In this document: piece by piece, positions 22,102 through 33,600 of the stretch
Numbering within the stretch: the stretch's first letter is position 1
Layout: every line of letters starts with the position of its first letter
From: Apoda limacodes
Lineage: Eukaryota; Arthropoda; Insecta; Lepidoptera; Limacodidae
Assembly: GCA_946406115.1 (NCBI GenBank)
Contig: OX291547.1
Coordinates: 5,151,001 to 5,215,000, forward strand
Direction: 5' to 3'
Length of the DNA stretch: 64,000 nucleotides
Made by a program: the position numbers and the translations under genes
Notes under the pieces: generated by a model
Told to the model about the DNA's origin: nothing
Seen by the model: only the letters and a program-made list of their open reading frames with translations
The model's database searches: none

Positions 22102-22297
22102 TTTATTAGTTTAAAATATTGTGTATAATGTATGTGTTTAAAATTAATTTTATTTTGTTGAATTCGAATGATAACAAAGTTTCGACATCACGCTATGCAG
22201 TTGCAATTGCAGAAACCGCGCGACACTACATATTAGTGCACACGTATCTACATGACCTGTGACGTCACTGAATGTAATAAAATGTGGTTTAAGCAAA

Positions 22298-22351
22298 TGT
22301 TTTTGTGTAGTCGTCAAAAGGATATGTTTTTGTGTAGTCGTTAAAAGGATA
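22298..22351 (+). repeat. 27-bp direct tandem duplication
   Basis: TGTTTTTGTGTAGTCGTYAA and the bases after it occur twice in tandem (22298, 22325) with one C/T difference. The region 22352-23187 holds nothing I recognise. The second copy is at 54516-54569. Confidence 0.8.
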
Positions 22352-23187
22352 AATTAATATTTTCATAGGAAAGATGCAGTCAAAAGATAACCTCGAACCA
22401 GGATTTGATTAACCTGCGATTCTAAGATTCCTTAAACTTTTACGAATTTTATTTCTATAAATAATTTTATCTTGGTCTGTTTTGTAATAAATTAAGGAGT
22501 GATTCCAGCAGCGAAGATATGAATTGAGCATCTGTAGAGTTACTAGAAACGGCACAAAATGCCGAACTGAGTTTTCTCGCGATAAGTATGGCTAATAAAA
22601 GTTGACTGTACGCAGTAAGACATTCAAAAGGCGCGTAAAGTATTTCAGAGCCTAAGGATAATATTGAACTATCTAAAATTTTAAAACTAGTAAGTATGTA
22701 TGCCTACATAATGTTGGCTATGAACTATTTAACAGAAATTATTTTATATTGAAACTTATTCTTGTAGGTATATATTTACTGTAGTGAGGTGAAAATAATG
22801 TTTCGTAAGGCTGCCAAATTATTTGGGTCTTATGTCTTCAAATGTTTCGCTTTGCTCAGGATTCAATTAAGGCACTTGCGCCAGATATGTATCAACTTTG
22901 CAGCCTTGGAAATAACAAATAACTATTGTAAATATAGCCTTGTTAATATGTTTTCTTTAAAGACTTAGAACCTTCAGCGAGTCTCAAACGAAGAATGCTT
23001 ATTTCGATGTATGTATATTTATCATGTATTTTTAATTCTATGAAGATTTGTGTATTTGTATTTGTAAGATTGATGTACTAGGACTTCATAAGATCTAAGT
23101 AGTTGTTTAACTATAATTTTGGAACTATTACCTTTATTATAATTTTATGAAGCCTTCTGTACATGTATTGGAATTGCAAACAGCAAA

Positions 23188-26100
23188 ATGCATTCCATAA
23201 ATATTTATTACCAAAATAGTCGTGGCCACAGAACCTGTAATGTAGCACTCAATAATTATGATATAATTGTTTTAACCGAGCCATGGTTAAATGAAAGTGT
23301 TTCCGACGCTGAGCTTTTTGATAACCGATATTTTGTATTAAGAAAGGATAGACAATCTTCAGGGTTTCATAGCAAGGTGGTGGAGTGTTGATTGCTGTTT
23401 CGAAGCGGCTATCGGCTAAACGTATGACGGAATGGGAAAGCATGTGTGAAGATCTATGGGTAGTGGTTGATATTGGACAGACAAGGTCAATAAATAAACT
23501 GGCAATTTGTGCTGTTTATCTCCCACTTCCAGTACAAAATCTCGTATTGGAACATTTTATTGAAAATTGTTACTTAGCTTTAGAATACCATGAGGGTCAT
23601 ACATGATTAATTGGTGATTTTAACCTTAGTAGTATTGATTGGAATGTATTATATAGTGGATCAAATTACCATACCTCATCAGTAAATCAGATGCTTATAG
23701 ATTTTAGTTATGTAGCCAACCTCAAACAATGCAATTACGTATTAAATAATAAGCTAGATTCTAGATCTTGTGTTCGTGGACCTGCCCAACCTTAGAGTTA
23801 CTTCATCTGGCAATACTTTATGTTCAATCGACTCCCTACATCCACCCTTGAATATAGCTATAAATATAACGATAGACAGCGTTAAATACCTTTATACTAG
23901 ACTATGATGCAATTTACGATAGCCTTTCAAAATAGATTGGTGTGAGTATTTCAAGGACTGCAGTGATGTTAATAGTATGTTGGATAAAATTTACATAACC
24001 TTCCATGATCTTATAAAGCAACATATCCCTCCTACTAAACATCACAATGGCAAATACCCTCCTTGGTTTAATAAGTCTCTTATCAAACTACTGCGAGAAA
24101 AACACAAATATAAAAATCCGATGGATGAGTTAGCCTATTTAAGACAAAGTAAGCGATGCAAAAGACTAAAACTCGGTACAACAGTTACATTGAGGACATA
24201 GAAAATAAAAATTGTATGAACCCTTAAAATTTCTGGTCGTTTATTAAGTTAAAAAAGGGTGGTTCTAACTCATACCCTAAAATCATGACACACGGTGAAA
24301 CCTTTAAATCAGAAGGTAGTGATATTTGTAATTTGTTTGCATCATCGTTCTCTCAAGTGTATATTGATCAAACTCCATGGTCTTATATTAATGTAAGCAG
24401 AAGCCAAGAAACATCATACTTAAATGATATTAGTCAAGGTAGCTCTAGTTTTGCAAATGTTCAAATCTCATTAGACCATAGAGTAAAAGAAATAATCAAT
24501 TTAGACGTATCTAAGGGAGCAGGCCCAGATGAGATTCCCCCAATCTTCACCAGAAAAAGCTCTGATAACATAGCGTAACCCCTATTTCATATCTTTAATA
24601 AATCTTTAGGTTCCGGTGTTTTTCCCCAGAAATGGAAACTGGCTAAAGTAGTACCTACATTTAAATCTGGCGAAGAATATATGGCTACAAATTACAGACC
24701 TGTCTCAATTCTCTCAGCAATGGGCAAAATTTTTGAATTCAGTATCTGCCCACTTGTCCAAGCACATTTTCACCAATTTATCTCGGATCATCAACATGGG
24801 TTCGTGAAATGCAGATCTACAGCTACAAATTTGGTATCTTTTGTCGAAAGTCTTGCCGAAGCAATGGACAACCGTCAAGAATTTGACGTTGTTTATACCG
24901 ATTTTAGCAGGGCTTTTGATAGAGTATCGCACCCAATACTTATAACCAAGCTTGCAGTATACGGTTTTACCGGATTATTTTTTAGACTGGACTAGGTCGT
25001 ATCTAAGTTATAGATTCTTTTTTGTTGTGGCAAATGGATATCGATCTGAGTTGGTTGGCATACGTTCAGGAGTCCCACAGGGATCTCATCTCGGTCCAAT
25101 TTTTTTAGCATATTTATAAACGACATGCCCAGTTTTTTTCACTCATTTCCATTCTTATTTGCCGATAATGTTGAAAAATGTTATTTTATAAACTTCACTC
25201 GCAAGATTAATGTTATTGTTTCTGGGTATAATATAAACGGTACGCCAATACGTGAAGTTTAATGTGTTAGGGATCTGGGTATTAATCTCGATAGGAAGCT
25301 GACATTTGTCCCTCACATGGATAATATTATCAAAAGAGCGTCCAAGATGCTAGGTTTTGTCATAAGATATAGTTAAATGCTAAAAAAGCCAAAACCCAAA
25401 ATACTCCTTTATAACACGTTAGTCTGAAGCATCTTTGAATATCGCACTGTTGTGTGGCGACCACATTATACACACATTTTGAGAATCGAGCGTATACAAA
25501 AAGTAATATTACAAAACGGGAAATTTCATATGCAAAAAGACTAAATTAATTTAAAATATCCTCTTTGCCAAAACGCAGAACACAATTAGATCTCATATTT
25601 CTATACATACTACTAAACCATAAAACTACTTGCCCCCAACTTTTAAATAAATCCAATTACAGAGTACCTTTAAGGGCGCTTCGCCAACTTATTATCTCCG
25701 CTTGCTCCACCGTTTCGTTCAACAGTATTAGGACAAAGCTCTCCTGTCCCAAGACTTAGTAAAGCGACTGTAAGTTTTCAGATCTTTTTTTGACAACTTA
25801 AATAAGTTCCGCCATCAGTTGGCAGTAAACTTACCAAATTGAGAGTACTGTTTTTAGTTTTTATAATTTAATATATACACTTATCTATGTGTGTACATTG
25901 TACATATGTGCATACATGAATAGATGAAATTATAAATTTAAAATGTTTACGACTTTGTATAGATTACAGACTCTAATATAAGAAGTTCCCTTTTTCTAAA
26001 TTTAACCCCAAGATAGTTTGTTGTTTAATCTTTGGATTACCTACTTATAATTTATATTGTTAATTAATGCTTAAATACTGTCTACCAGCAGTCTCATATT

Positions 26101-26273
26101 AGTTTAAAATTATTCTTATGTTACTCCTTGATACTTAAGTTTCAATGCATGCAGCGTTAACCTATAAGTAGTTGTGCATTTAACAAGATGTTATACTTTT
26201 AGTATGGATATTGTAGTATACTATGTTTGTTATGATGTAACAACTGTTGTTTGACCATAAATAAATAAAAAAA
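23188..26273 (+). mobile_element. Decayed non-LTR retrotransposon (Jockey/CR1-like)
   Basis: Fragments in shifting frames, in order: apurinic-type endonuclease (INIYYQNSRG at 23190, DIIVLTEPWLN at 23263, later LIGDFNLSSIDW at about 23608); RT fingers and palm (KGAGPDEIPP at 24515, NYRPVSILSAMGKIFE at 24690, DFSRAFDRVSHP at 24900, SGVPQGS at 25070); and a C-terminal part to about 25850. The catalytic YADD position reads FADN (about 25157), so RT is inactive. Many stops and frame changes break it. It ends near AAATAAATAAA at 26258-26270, a tail type common in insect LINEs. Same strand as ACOX, in the spacer. Confidence 0.82.
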
Positions 26274-26404
26274 TATATATTATTTATCACTCTAGTAGCA
26301 TGAAGCTTTCAAAGGCACATGTTTTTTTTATCGCAGTGACTAGAGTGACACCCGAACCAAACACTAGCAAGCATAAATAGTGCAGAAAATCTAGAATAAC
26401 TAAC

Positions 26405-26604
26405 ATCTATTAGAATACCTTTTTCCCGACGTTTCGGCTGGGTTACACCAGCCTTGGTCACGGGTAGACTACCCAAGGCTGGTGTAACCCAGCCGAAACG
26501 TCGGGAAAAAGGTATTTTGCCAAATGACGCGTTTAATCCCGTTTTATTATTTTTAAATTAGTAATGGAACGCGTAAATTTCAAAACTTATATCTATTAGA
26601 ATAC
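26405..26604. mobile_element. Palindromic short retroposon with 14-bp target duplication, copy 1
   Basis: A 172-bp insert (26419-26590) is flanked by ATCTATTAGAATAC at 26405-26418 and 26591-26604. The insert begins with a near-perfect snapback: 44-bp arms at 26414-26457 and 26473-26516 around a 15-nt loop, with core CCCGACGTTTCGGCTGGGTT. A non-palindromic AT-rich tail follows (26517-26590). A 14-bp target duplication suggests LINE-assisted insertion rather than cut-and-paste. Confidence 0.75.
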
Positions 26605-27390
26605 AAGTAATTTAAAAAGTAATTTACTACTTTTCTATAACATTATTTCTAAACAACTTTTCCATTTTATCGTTCAAACTATAAATTTCAATAGGAGGTT
26701 AATGTATGTTGACCCCGAGAAGAATAAATAATTAGTACCTGTTCATTCTTTAGGAGTTTATTTAGTGTCACTTCGTTTATTGCCACTGAAACGAAAGTAA
26801 AGTAACCCACAAATATTAAAAAAATAGGTATGATGTGTCAATTTGACTTCGAGAATTCGGTGCATAAAGAATGTTAAACTTTAGTTTTTATGTACAAGAA
26901 AATGTCTATTAAAAATGTATTTCATTAATTATTTTATATAAGCCTTATAATAACATTTAAAGTCAAAAACCTTTAAGCCAATTTCTCAGTAGAGCCACAG
27001 AGCGAAGAGTTCTATAAAAACAGGTTTCTGAAATCAGTAGTTTGCTCTGAGCTTCAGAAATCATTCAGCCAGTCAAGCAGAATATATAATTTTATATGTG
27101 TGGTTAGATAGCTAAGATAAGCACCAAACATTACTTTAGCGAAACGGCATGAACTAACTTGACTTTGCAGTGTAAAAAAATTTTCTAAGCATTTGACTAC
27201 ATTACGCTGTCGATGCTCCAATGGCAAATGTAAGTTTGAATATCGCAAAATATTTTAAGCAATTATTTGACTTTTTCTTGTCGTGCTGAGTGACCTTGTT
27301 CTTTGCTAAATTTCATGATTCCCGTTACGGTGGTTACGAAAGGATCCTATAGGTTTTAATGAGTGGTTTTGCGAGTGTCATAATATGTGA
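26605..27390. other. Spacer upstream of ACOX
   Basis: AT-rich, no gene or repeat recognised. The second copy is at 58823-59608. Confidence 0.5.
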
Positions 27391-27636
27391 TATAAATGGC
27401 TGTACATCTTCTTGTAGAATCTCACATCACAATCTGTAATTAATCATCGAAAGCGAGCTCATTATAAAGGCTAAATCTAAAACATTATAAGGATATACGC
27501 AATAGGTTAAATAAAAACTAAAATTTGCGTTTATCACACTTTGTCTATTTAAAGTTTAACTAAAATTGTTCATCCAGTATTCACACGAAGCGTTGACGAC
27601 GCATCGTTTGATATTATCAAATACACTTTCAGTAAA
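27391..27636 (+). promoter_or_regulatory. Possible ACOX core promoter and 5' leader
   Basis: Two TATA-like strings precede the ACOX ATG: TATAAAT at 27391 and TATAAAG at about 27463. The second would place a start near 27493 and a leader of roughly 145 nt. No initiator or downstream element could be assigned with confidence. The same sequence recurs at 59609-59854. Confidence 0.2.
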
Positions 27637-30600
27637 ATGTGTGACGTAAATAAAGATTTGCAAAAGGAAAGGGAAAAATGTTGTTTCAACATAGAGGAGT
27701 TGACGAATTACATTGATGGAGGTCCACAACAGACTATTGAGCGAAAAGAAAGAGGTAAATCTTATGTTTTTTAGTTGTGTATATGATATCATATAGTGTA
27801 GTGTAAATAGTATTTGAAAGCCAATGAATAAGTTGGATTTGGCGGAGAAAATGTCATCCATACAATAGCATAACTTCAAATTGACTTGCCAATTTAGCAG
27901 TCTAAATAGTAGTGTTCAATCTTTAAATATAGATCCATCTATTACATATAATAAAATTGTAATAAAAAATGTGCATTAAATATTTTTTGAAAAAGCAATA
28001 AGTGATAAAGTAATGAAACCGACGCCGAAAGGAGTTTTTAAATTGTTTATCTATTTGTCTCTGTGTATGTCTTAACTTCACGCAAAAGTACTGCACAGAT
28101 TCTATTTAAATATGCAACCACTAATTCAGGTTTAAAAGAATGGTAGCTGGATGGGGGAGGCAGAAGACCAGAAGAAATGGTGCACTCTAGAGGACGCTTC
28201 ATGTCCACCAGTTTAAAAAGTGGATCAAGCAGACTTGGCTAATATAATGATTTAAATGAACAACATTCTACCAATTGAAATATTTTTACGGCTTACAGTA
28301 TATATGTCGCAGCCATCTGGTTAAAATAGCCAGTTCATTGGACGCCTAGGCAGATCGTCAAGTATGGAAAAGAATGGAACAGAAATCGCACTGCATAAGT
28401 CATGTATGTTGGGTTAGGTTCAGTTTCCATTTTGTATTCTAGTTTGTACGTCCCAGCCAAGTTTCATATAATAATCTGTTCAGTTGTAAGTTAATTCCTT
28501 TTCTATATTTAACGATGTGCCTAGGCGCCCAATTAACTGGCTAATTTAACCAGATGGCTGCGACATATATAAAACCCCTGATTTGATGTCGTACTGTATC
28601 CGCTGTTTTTTCTTCTTTTGAAATATGTATTTTATACCAAAAAAAAAACCGAGAAAATCTAGATTTTCCAACGAGCGTTCAGGTGCTAGCGCCTATCGAA
28701 CGTGGGAGTTGGGACTGTGTCTCTTTTTCCACTTTGATAGTGTATATGGTGGACCAGTAGTATCCAGCGACCTATTCCACGAAGCTTTCTGCAAACTCTT
28801 TACTCCGCAAATTCCACTCTTCAGTCAATATTCTGTTTCAAAAATCCTTTTGAGACTCAAATGATGAGTTTCTGGACACTTCTTTTCCCCAAAGGCTAGT
28901 TTCCGAAGTGATGGTGGTTCAAATTATGTGCATTTGTTTTGTTTTTTCAAGTGGCTTTTCGGGTGTGCGATGTCCGTTTAAATGTATATTATGTGCGTGT
29001 TTATGTGATGCACCCGCTCGCTATCGGGCGGCCAAACGAGGATTGCAACGGATAGTGATATATGAATATCTTTTTCTCGGGAGTTTCTTCGTCACAGAAT
29101 GAATGAGGACTTTTAACGTATCACCTGGCGCCCCTACCCCCCTATGCAATCTAAAAACAATAAACAATTGAAATATTACTTGGGATTTGATTTTTATTTT
29201 AATCAAACTATTTACATTGTGAAGCTTGTTTGTTAAGTGTTTCAATACAAAATATATATTTATTTCTTAATTCACTATAATATTATGTTTCGTTTGTAAC
29301 TTTACAAAGAGTACCTATTGGACGCAATAAAACAGTAAAGTAAGTAATTCGTTTGGAAATCTAGTTGTAGTTAATTCACTTCATTCGATAGTTTCCTAGA
29401 AACCCATTCCAATAAAAAGATTTTGAATTTGATAAGCGAAAGATGACAACTCTTCATTTTTCACTTTACGTATTATGAAGAATGAAGAGTGCAGATTTGC
29501 AGAGTTGAATCGTGGAATAGGTTCAAAAAATATAAATAAGTTGTAATTGGTTTTTAGAAAACATTTTGCTGGGTAACAGAGATGCGTTTGAAGACGTTCC
29601 CGAAGAGTATTTAAGCCACAAAGACAAATATGAGGCAGCAATAAAAAAATCAACGGTCGCATTCAGCTCGGTGCGTAAGATGCAGGAAGAAGGAAAATCC
29701 AGTGTTACAGATTACCGGTAAATAATTTTAATCCACACTAATATTATAAATGCGAAAGTGAGTTTGTCTGTTTTTCCTTTAACGTTTTAACAGAGCATTC
29801 AACATAGCTAACGGATATGCTACTTTTTATCCCGGAAAATTCAAAACTTCCTGCAGAAATGACTATAATTAATTATCACGTCGTTGATCTATGGATTTTT
29901 AAAAATCGTTGCGTTAAGAAAACCGTAATTCAGGGAAATTCTTCTTTTTTTGCTAAAACACAATTGGTAAACTATTTAATTAGGCTTAATAGTATCTATT
30001 TTAGCTATGACGCGAAGATAGACAATCAAATTTGCCTATAGAACAACAATGTGATAGCTAAACAGGAGACAACTCCCTGAACTTCCAAAGTTAAAAATTC
30101 TGTAACCCTTTAATTTGTTAACTGTGCGAGTTTAAAAAAATATGATAACATAATTTATGAATAGGAAATTTCATTGCAAATTGTTATGAACAAAATCAAA
30201 TGGTTTATACATGCACAATATTCTTTTGTAACGGAACCCGAATTTTGGATTTTGAATAAAAGTAAAACTGCAGAAGAACCGCCCTATTGACCAAAGGCCA
30301 AACACGGTACATTATTTAATTGAGGAGTTCTCTGCTGCTTCATCATCAGACCGTTAAAGACATTTAGGGCTCTAGGTATTTGTCAAAACAAACGCAACGG
30401 GAATATCTTGTTTGGTTAAACAAATCCTATGACCACACTTTCTGGTTCCATTATCAGACTCTGGACTCAACTTAATTCTATAGGACTTGTCATGATTAAT
30501 CCAACGAGCCGTGATTAAACACGACGGGGCTATGTTCTGTAATTAAGAAGTTTCTATGTCCACTACTACTTAAAGTGTAGCAACACTGACCATGGGGCAT

Positions 30601-33600
30601 ATTTCAAGGAGCTCTTTTCAAATCTGCACTCTTCATCTATATATATACTAAACTAGCTGTGCCCGCAGCCCTGTCCGTGCTAAATTTAAAAAAATATGTA
30701 ATAGCGGTGCTAATGGACCGCAGCTTAAGGCCACTTAAGCTATTGCCTAGACGTTATTTATACTTACTAGATTGTTTTAGGCTTAGTCGTTTAACTGGCG
30801 GAGAAAATAACAGCCAAGTTATTTTTTAAATTTATATTTTGTAAATTGTTTTGTTTAGAGATTTAGTTGGAGGTCTCTTGGTCGCAGCGGCTACAAATAA
30901 AGACGGTACCCCATTAAGCTTGCACTACGTCATGTTTATGCCCGCCATATTGAGTCAGGGTTCAGAGGAACAGCAGGCGCAATGGCTTCCGAGGGCTTGG
31001 AACTGTAGCATCATCGGAACCTACGCTCAGGTCAAACAGTTTTGACTTTTTAAAAAGATTTGAAATGTTCATTATGTATATAAATAATATTTTCGGTGGT
31101 GGCATAGTGGTTTCTGGGTTTGCCTACGTTCTGAGGGGAGGAGGTTCGAGTCCAGCATGTTCCAATGGATTTATTTCTAAAGTAGATTGTTTTTCACATC
31201 ACTGACTTTTCGATGAAGGAAAAAAACGTCGTATTGCATACGTTAAAAAACGTAGGTATCTATGTGAAGTCCACAATAGGCACTAGACCTCATGATGGAC
31301 AATGGCCTAAATCACCTCCCCTCTACCCGCAAGGTGAAGATAGTCTCTGCCCCAACATTGAGGACGTATGAGGCTAATAAGGATTATAAGGGATACTTCT
31401 TTTTTCTGTGGTTTCACCAACGAAGACTTTGAAATTATACTGAAATCTTAAAAGATTATGGTATCGGTGTTGATGAAGCTCTAGATGCAATCTATATCTC
31501 TAAGCCAAACATAGCAACAGTAGTATATCCACGGTTATTTTCACATCACTATAAGTATACTTGTATAATTATTGTAGATCCCATTACGCTCGTCAGTCTG
31601 TACACCATTTTTTAAATGTAATTCATTCAAATGTTTACTAATGAATAACAATAATTTGGAATTACGTAGTTTTTATTCAAATTTTATAAAAAAAACTATA
31701 TTTTACATAATGCAAATTCTAGTTATTATGTGATGGGTATTTTATAGTATTGAGGGCTTAAAATAATGGAAGTGACTATTTAAACACTTGTGCAAATTTT
31801 CAAAGCGTGTATTACATTTGATTGAGCGACGATCGACCCGTACTCATATCGAGTTGATAGTATTACAGAAATTACATTTCTGGCCTACATCACCCTTTTA
31901 ATATTAATTTATGGTCTGTCAATACACATCTTGGAAATAGGCTTGTGTTATACAGGCTGATGTAAAGGATGGTGATGAAGAAAATAATGAATATTATTTA
32001 ATTTTTGCATTTAATATCTTCCAGACGGAAATGGGTCATGGAACTTTTATTCGTGGGATGGAAACTACGGCCACGTACGATTCCGCCTCAGAAGAGTTCG
32101 TACTGCACTCCCCTACGCTCTCTTCCTACAAATGGTGGCCTGGAGCCTGTAAGTCTTCAAATTGTTATTTAAACATTTAACTTTATTGTAAGTTAAGAAC
32201 AGCTTTGTAGAATCGTTGGGCGGTCGGCCGCTCTGGAAACTTTTGAATTCCTTACATAACTTTTAATACAAGTATAATAGTAAATTGTGTGGTGGTAAAG
32301 AAAAAATACCAACGAGAGGCTATTTAGGAGCCTGAGGCTTTAATGACTCGAGTTTGTTATTTCTGTACCGCATGTTGTAGCGAGTGAAGTATTTTATTTT
32401 GTATATGTAGTGTGTAATTAGCTTTAAATTACCCTTTTGCGTGTTATGTCAAAATCATTGTAAAATTCTATATCCATACATGCATGGAATGCCATACTCA
32501 TTTACGTCAACAGTCTTTTAAATCTGATTTTGAAAAAAGATGACAGATGGAAAATAGTCAGTCTTTTGGAGATTTTCTCGAAGATAGATGTTAAAATCAA
32601 AATTTACAATTTTTACCTAAAATAAATAGGAATTAATCTTTTTGGAGTGCATCAAGTTCTTCGAGAAACAGGAACTAAGGAGATGTAAATTACAAGAGGA
32701 ACTTACCGCACGAGATTTAATAAGAGAAGGTTTGAATTTCTCGATAAAATATCTCAAGGTTGTGGGTTCTACCATAAACCCTCCCAACAGGTACCTAAGT
32801 GCATTTATTTGGATAGGTGATTATTGTTATATTGATTCTGCGAATTGGCTTTTTTCGCCATATTGATTTTTAATTTCTCAATCTGAAAAGAATGGTAATG
32901 GCATAGATTGCTGAAAATTGGTGAATATTACATCATATTACGATTAATTGATATTTTCGACAATACAGTCGACCCGAAGGGAAAATTACGATACCATCGT
33001 CTAGATAGGAAAAAGACGGCAAAACAGATAAATTCGGAAACTGAATTTAGTGCAATTTATTATGGAATTATAGACTTTCAAATTGTTTATTTGTGAAATA
33101 GTGATTGTATATAAAACTAAAAATAAATTGTATTAACGAACCTATCTTTTCATTTATCTTCCCCTGGGGAATTGAGTCTTAACAAGCGGCGCCCAACGGG
33201 ATAAATAATACAATTTTTTATAGTTCTGTATACGATCACCTCACGCAAAAGTTTTTTTTAAAAAAAAAAAAAAATAGACATAATTTATAATTTTTTTTCA
33301 AAATTAAAAAAAAATGCAACTATCTGCGTTACATTCATGTTTTACATGAGATTTTCGGACTCATTTGGCTAATTACTATTTTTTTTCTTTCGTCTCTGGT
33401 TTTAACAATTAAAAGGTTGTAATGTAAGAAAACCTTATTTATGTACTAATCGTCAGATTAATAACGAATTGCTAATATTAATAGTGTTTAATATTCATAT
33501 AGGTCCACCAGGAAAAAATACTTCGGAGAAAAACGTTTACATGGTTTTTTCTTGTTTTTTTTTGGATAAATGGAGACAGTGAAAAGCTGTGTCGTTTTAT

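Larger units (their letters stand above)
1..32218. repeat. Tandem duplication, copy 1 (unit 32,218 bp)
   Basis: The first 31,782 bases reappear in the same orientation at +32,218. All reading frames, repeats and splice sites keep this exact offset, so I see no indels between the copies. Reading by eye I found three substitutions: 11505 C/T, 28540 G/T and 28768 C/G. The window begins and ends inside the periodic region, so the start at base 1 is not a demonstrated breakpoint. The unit holds ACOX exons 4A-13, a spacer, ACOX exons 1-4B, and the LTR retrotransposon that lies between 4B and 4A. Biological duplication and assembly duplication both remain possible. Confidence 0.95.

Noticed and set aside
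27556..27879. 107-codon minus-strand frame over ACOX exon 1
   Set aside because: Antisense shadow of the exon that contains the ACOX start.
31094..31160. Possible tRNA gene from good A- and B-boxes
   Set aside because: No acceptor-stem pairing or anticodon arm; the boxes continue into a SINE body.
32219..32219. Base 32219 as the exact duplication breakpoint
   Set aside because: The period holds across the whole window, so any phase fits; the match to base 1 only reflects where the window starts.
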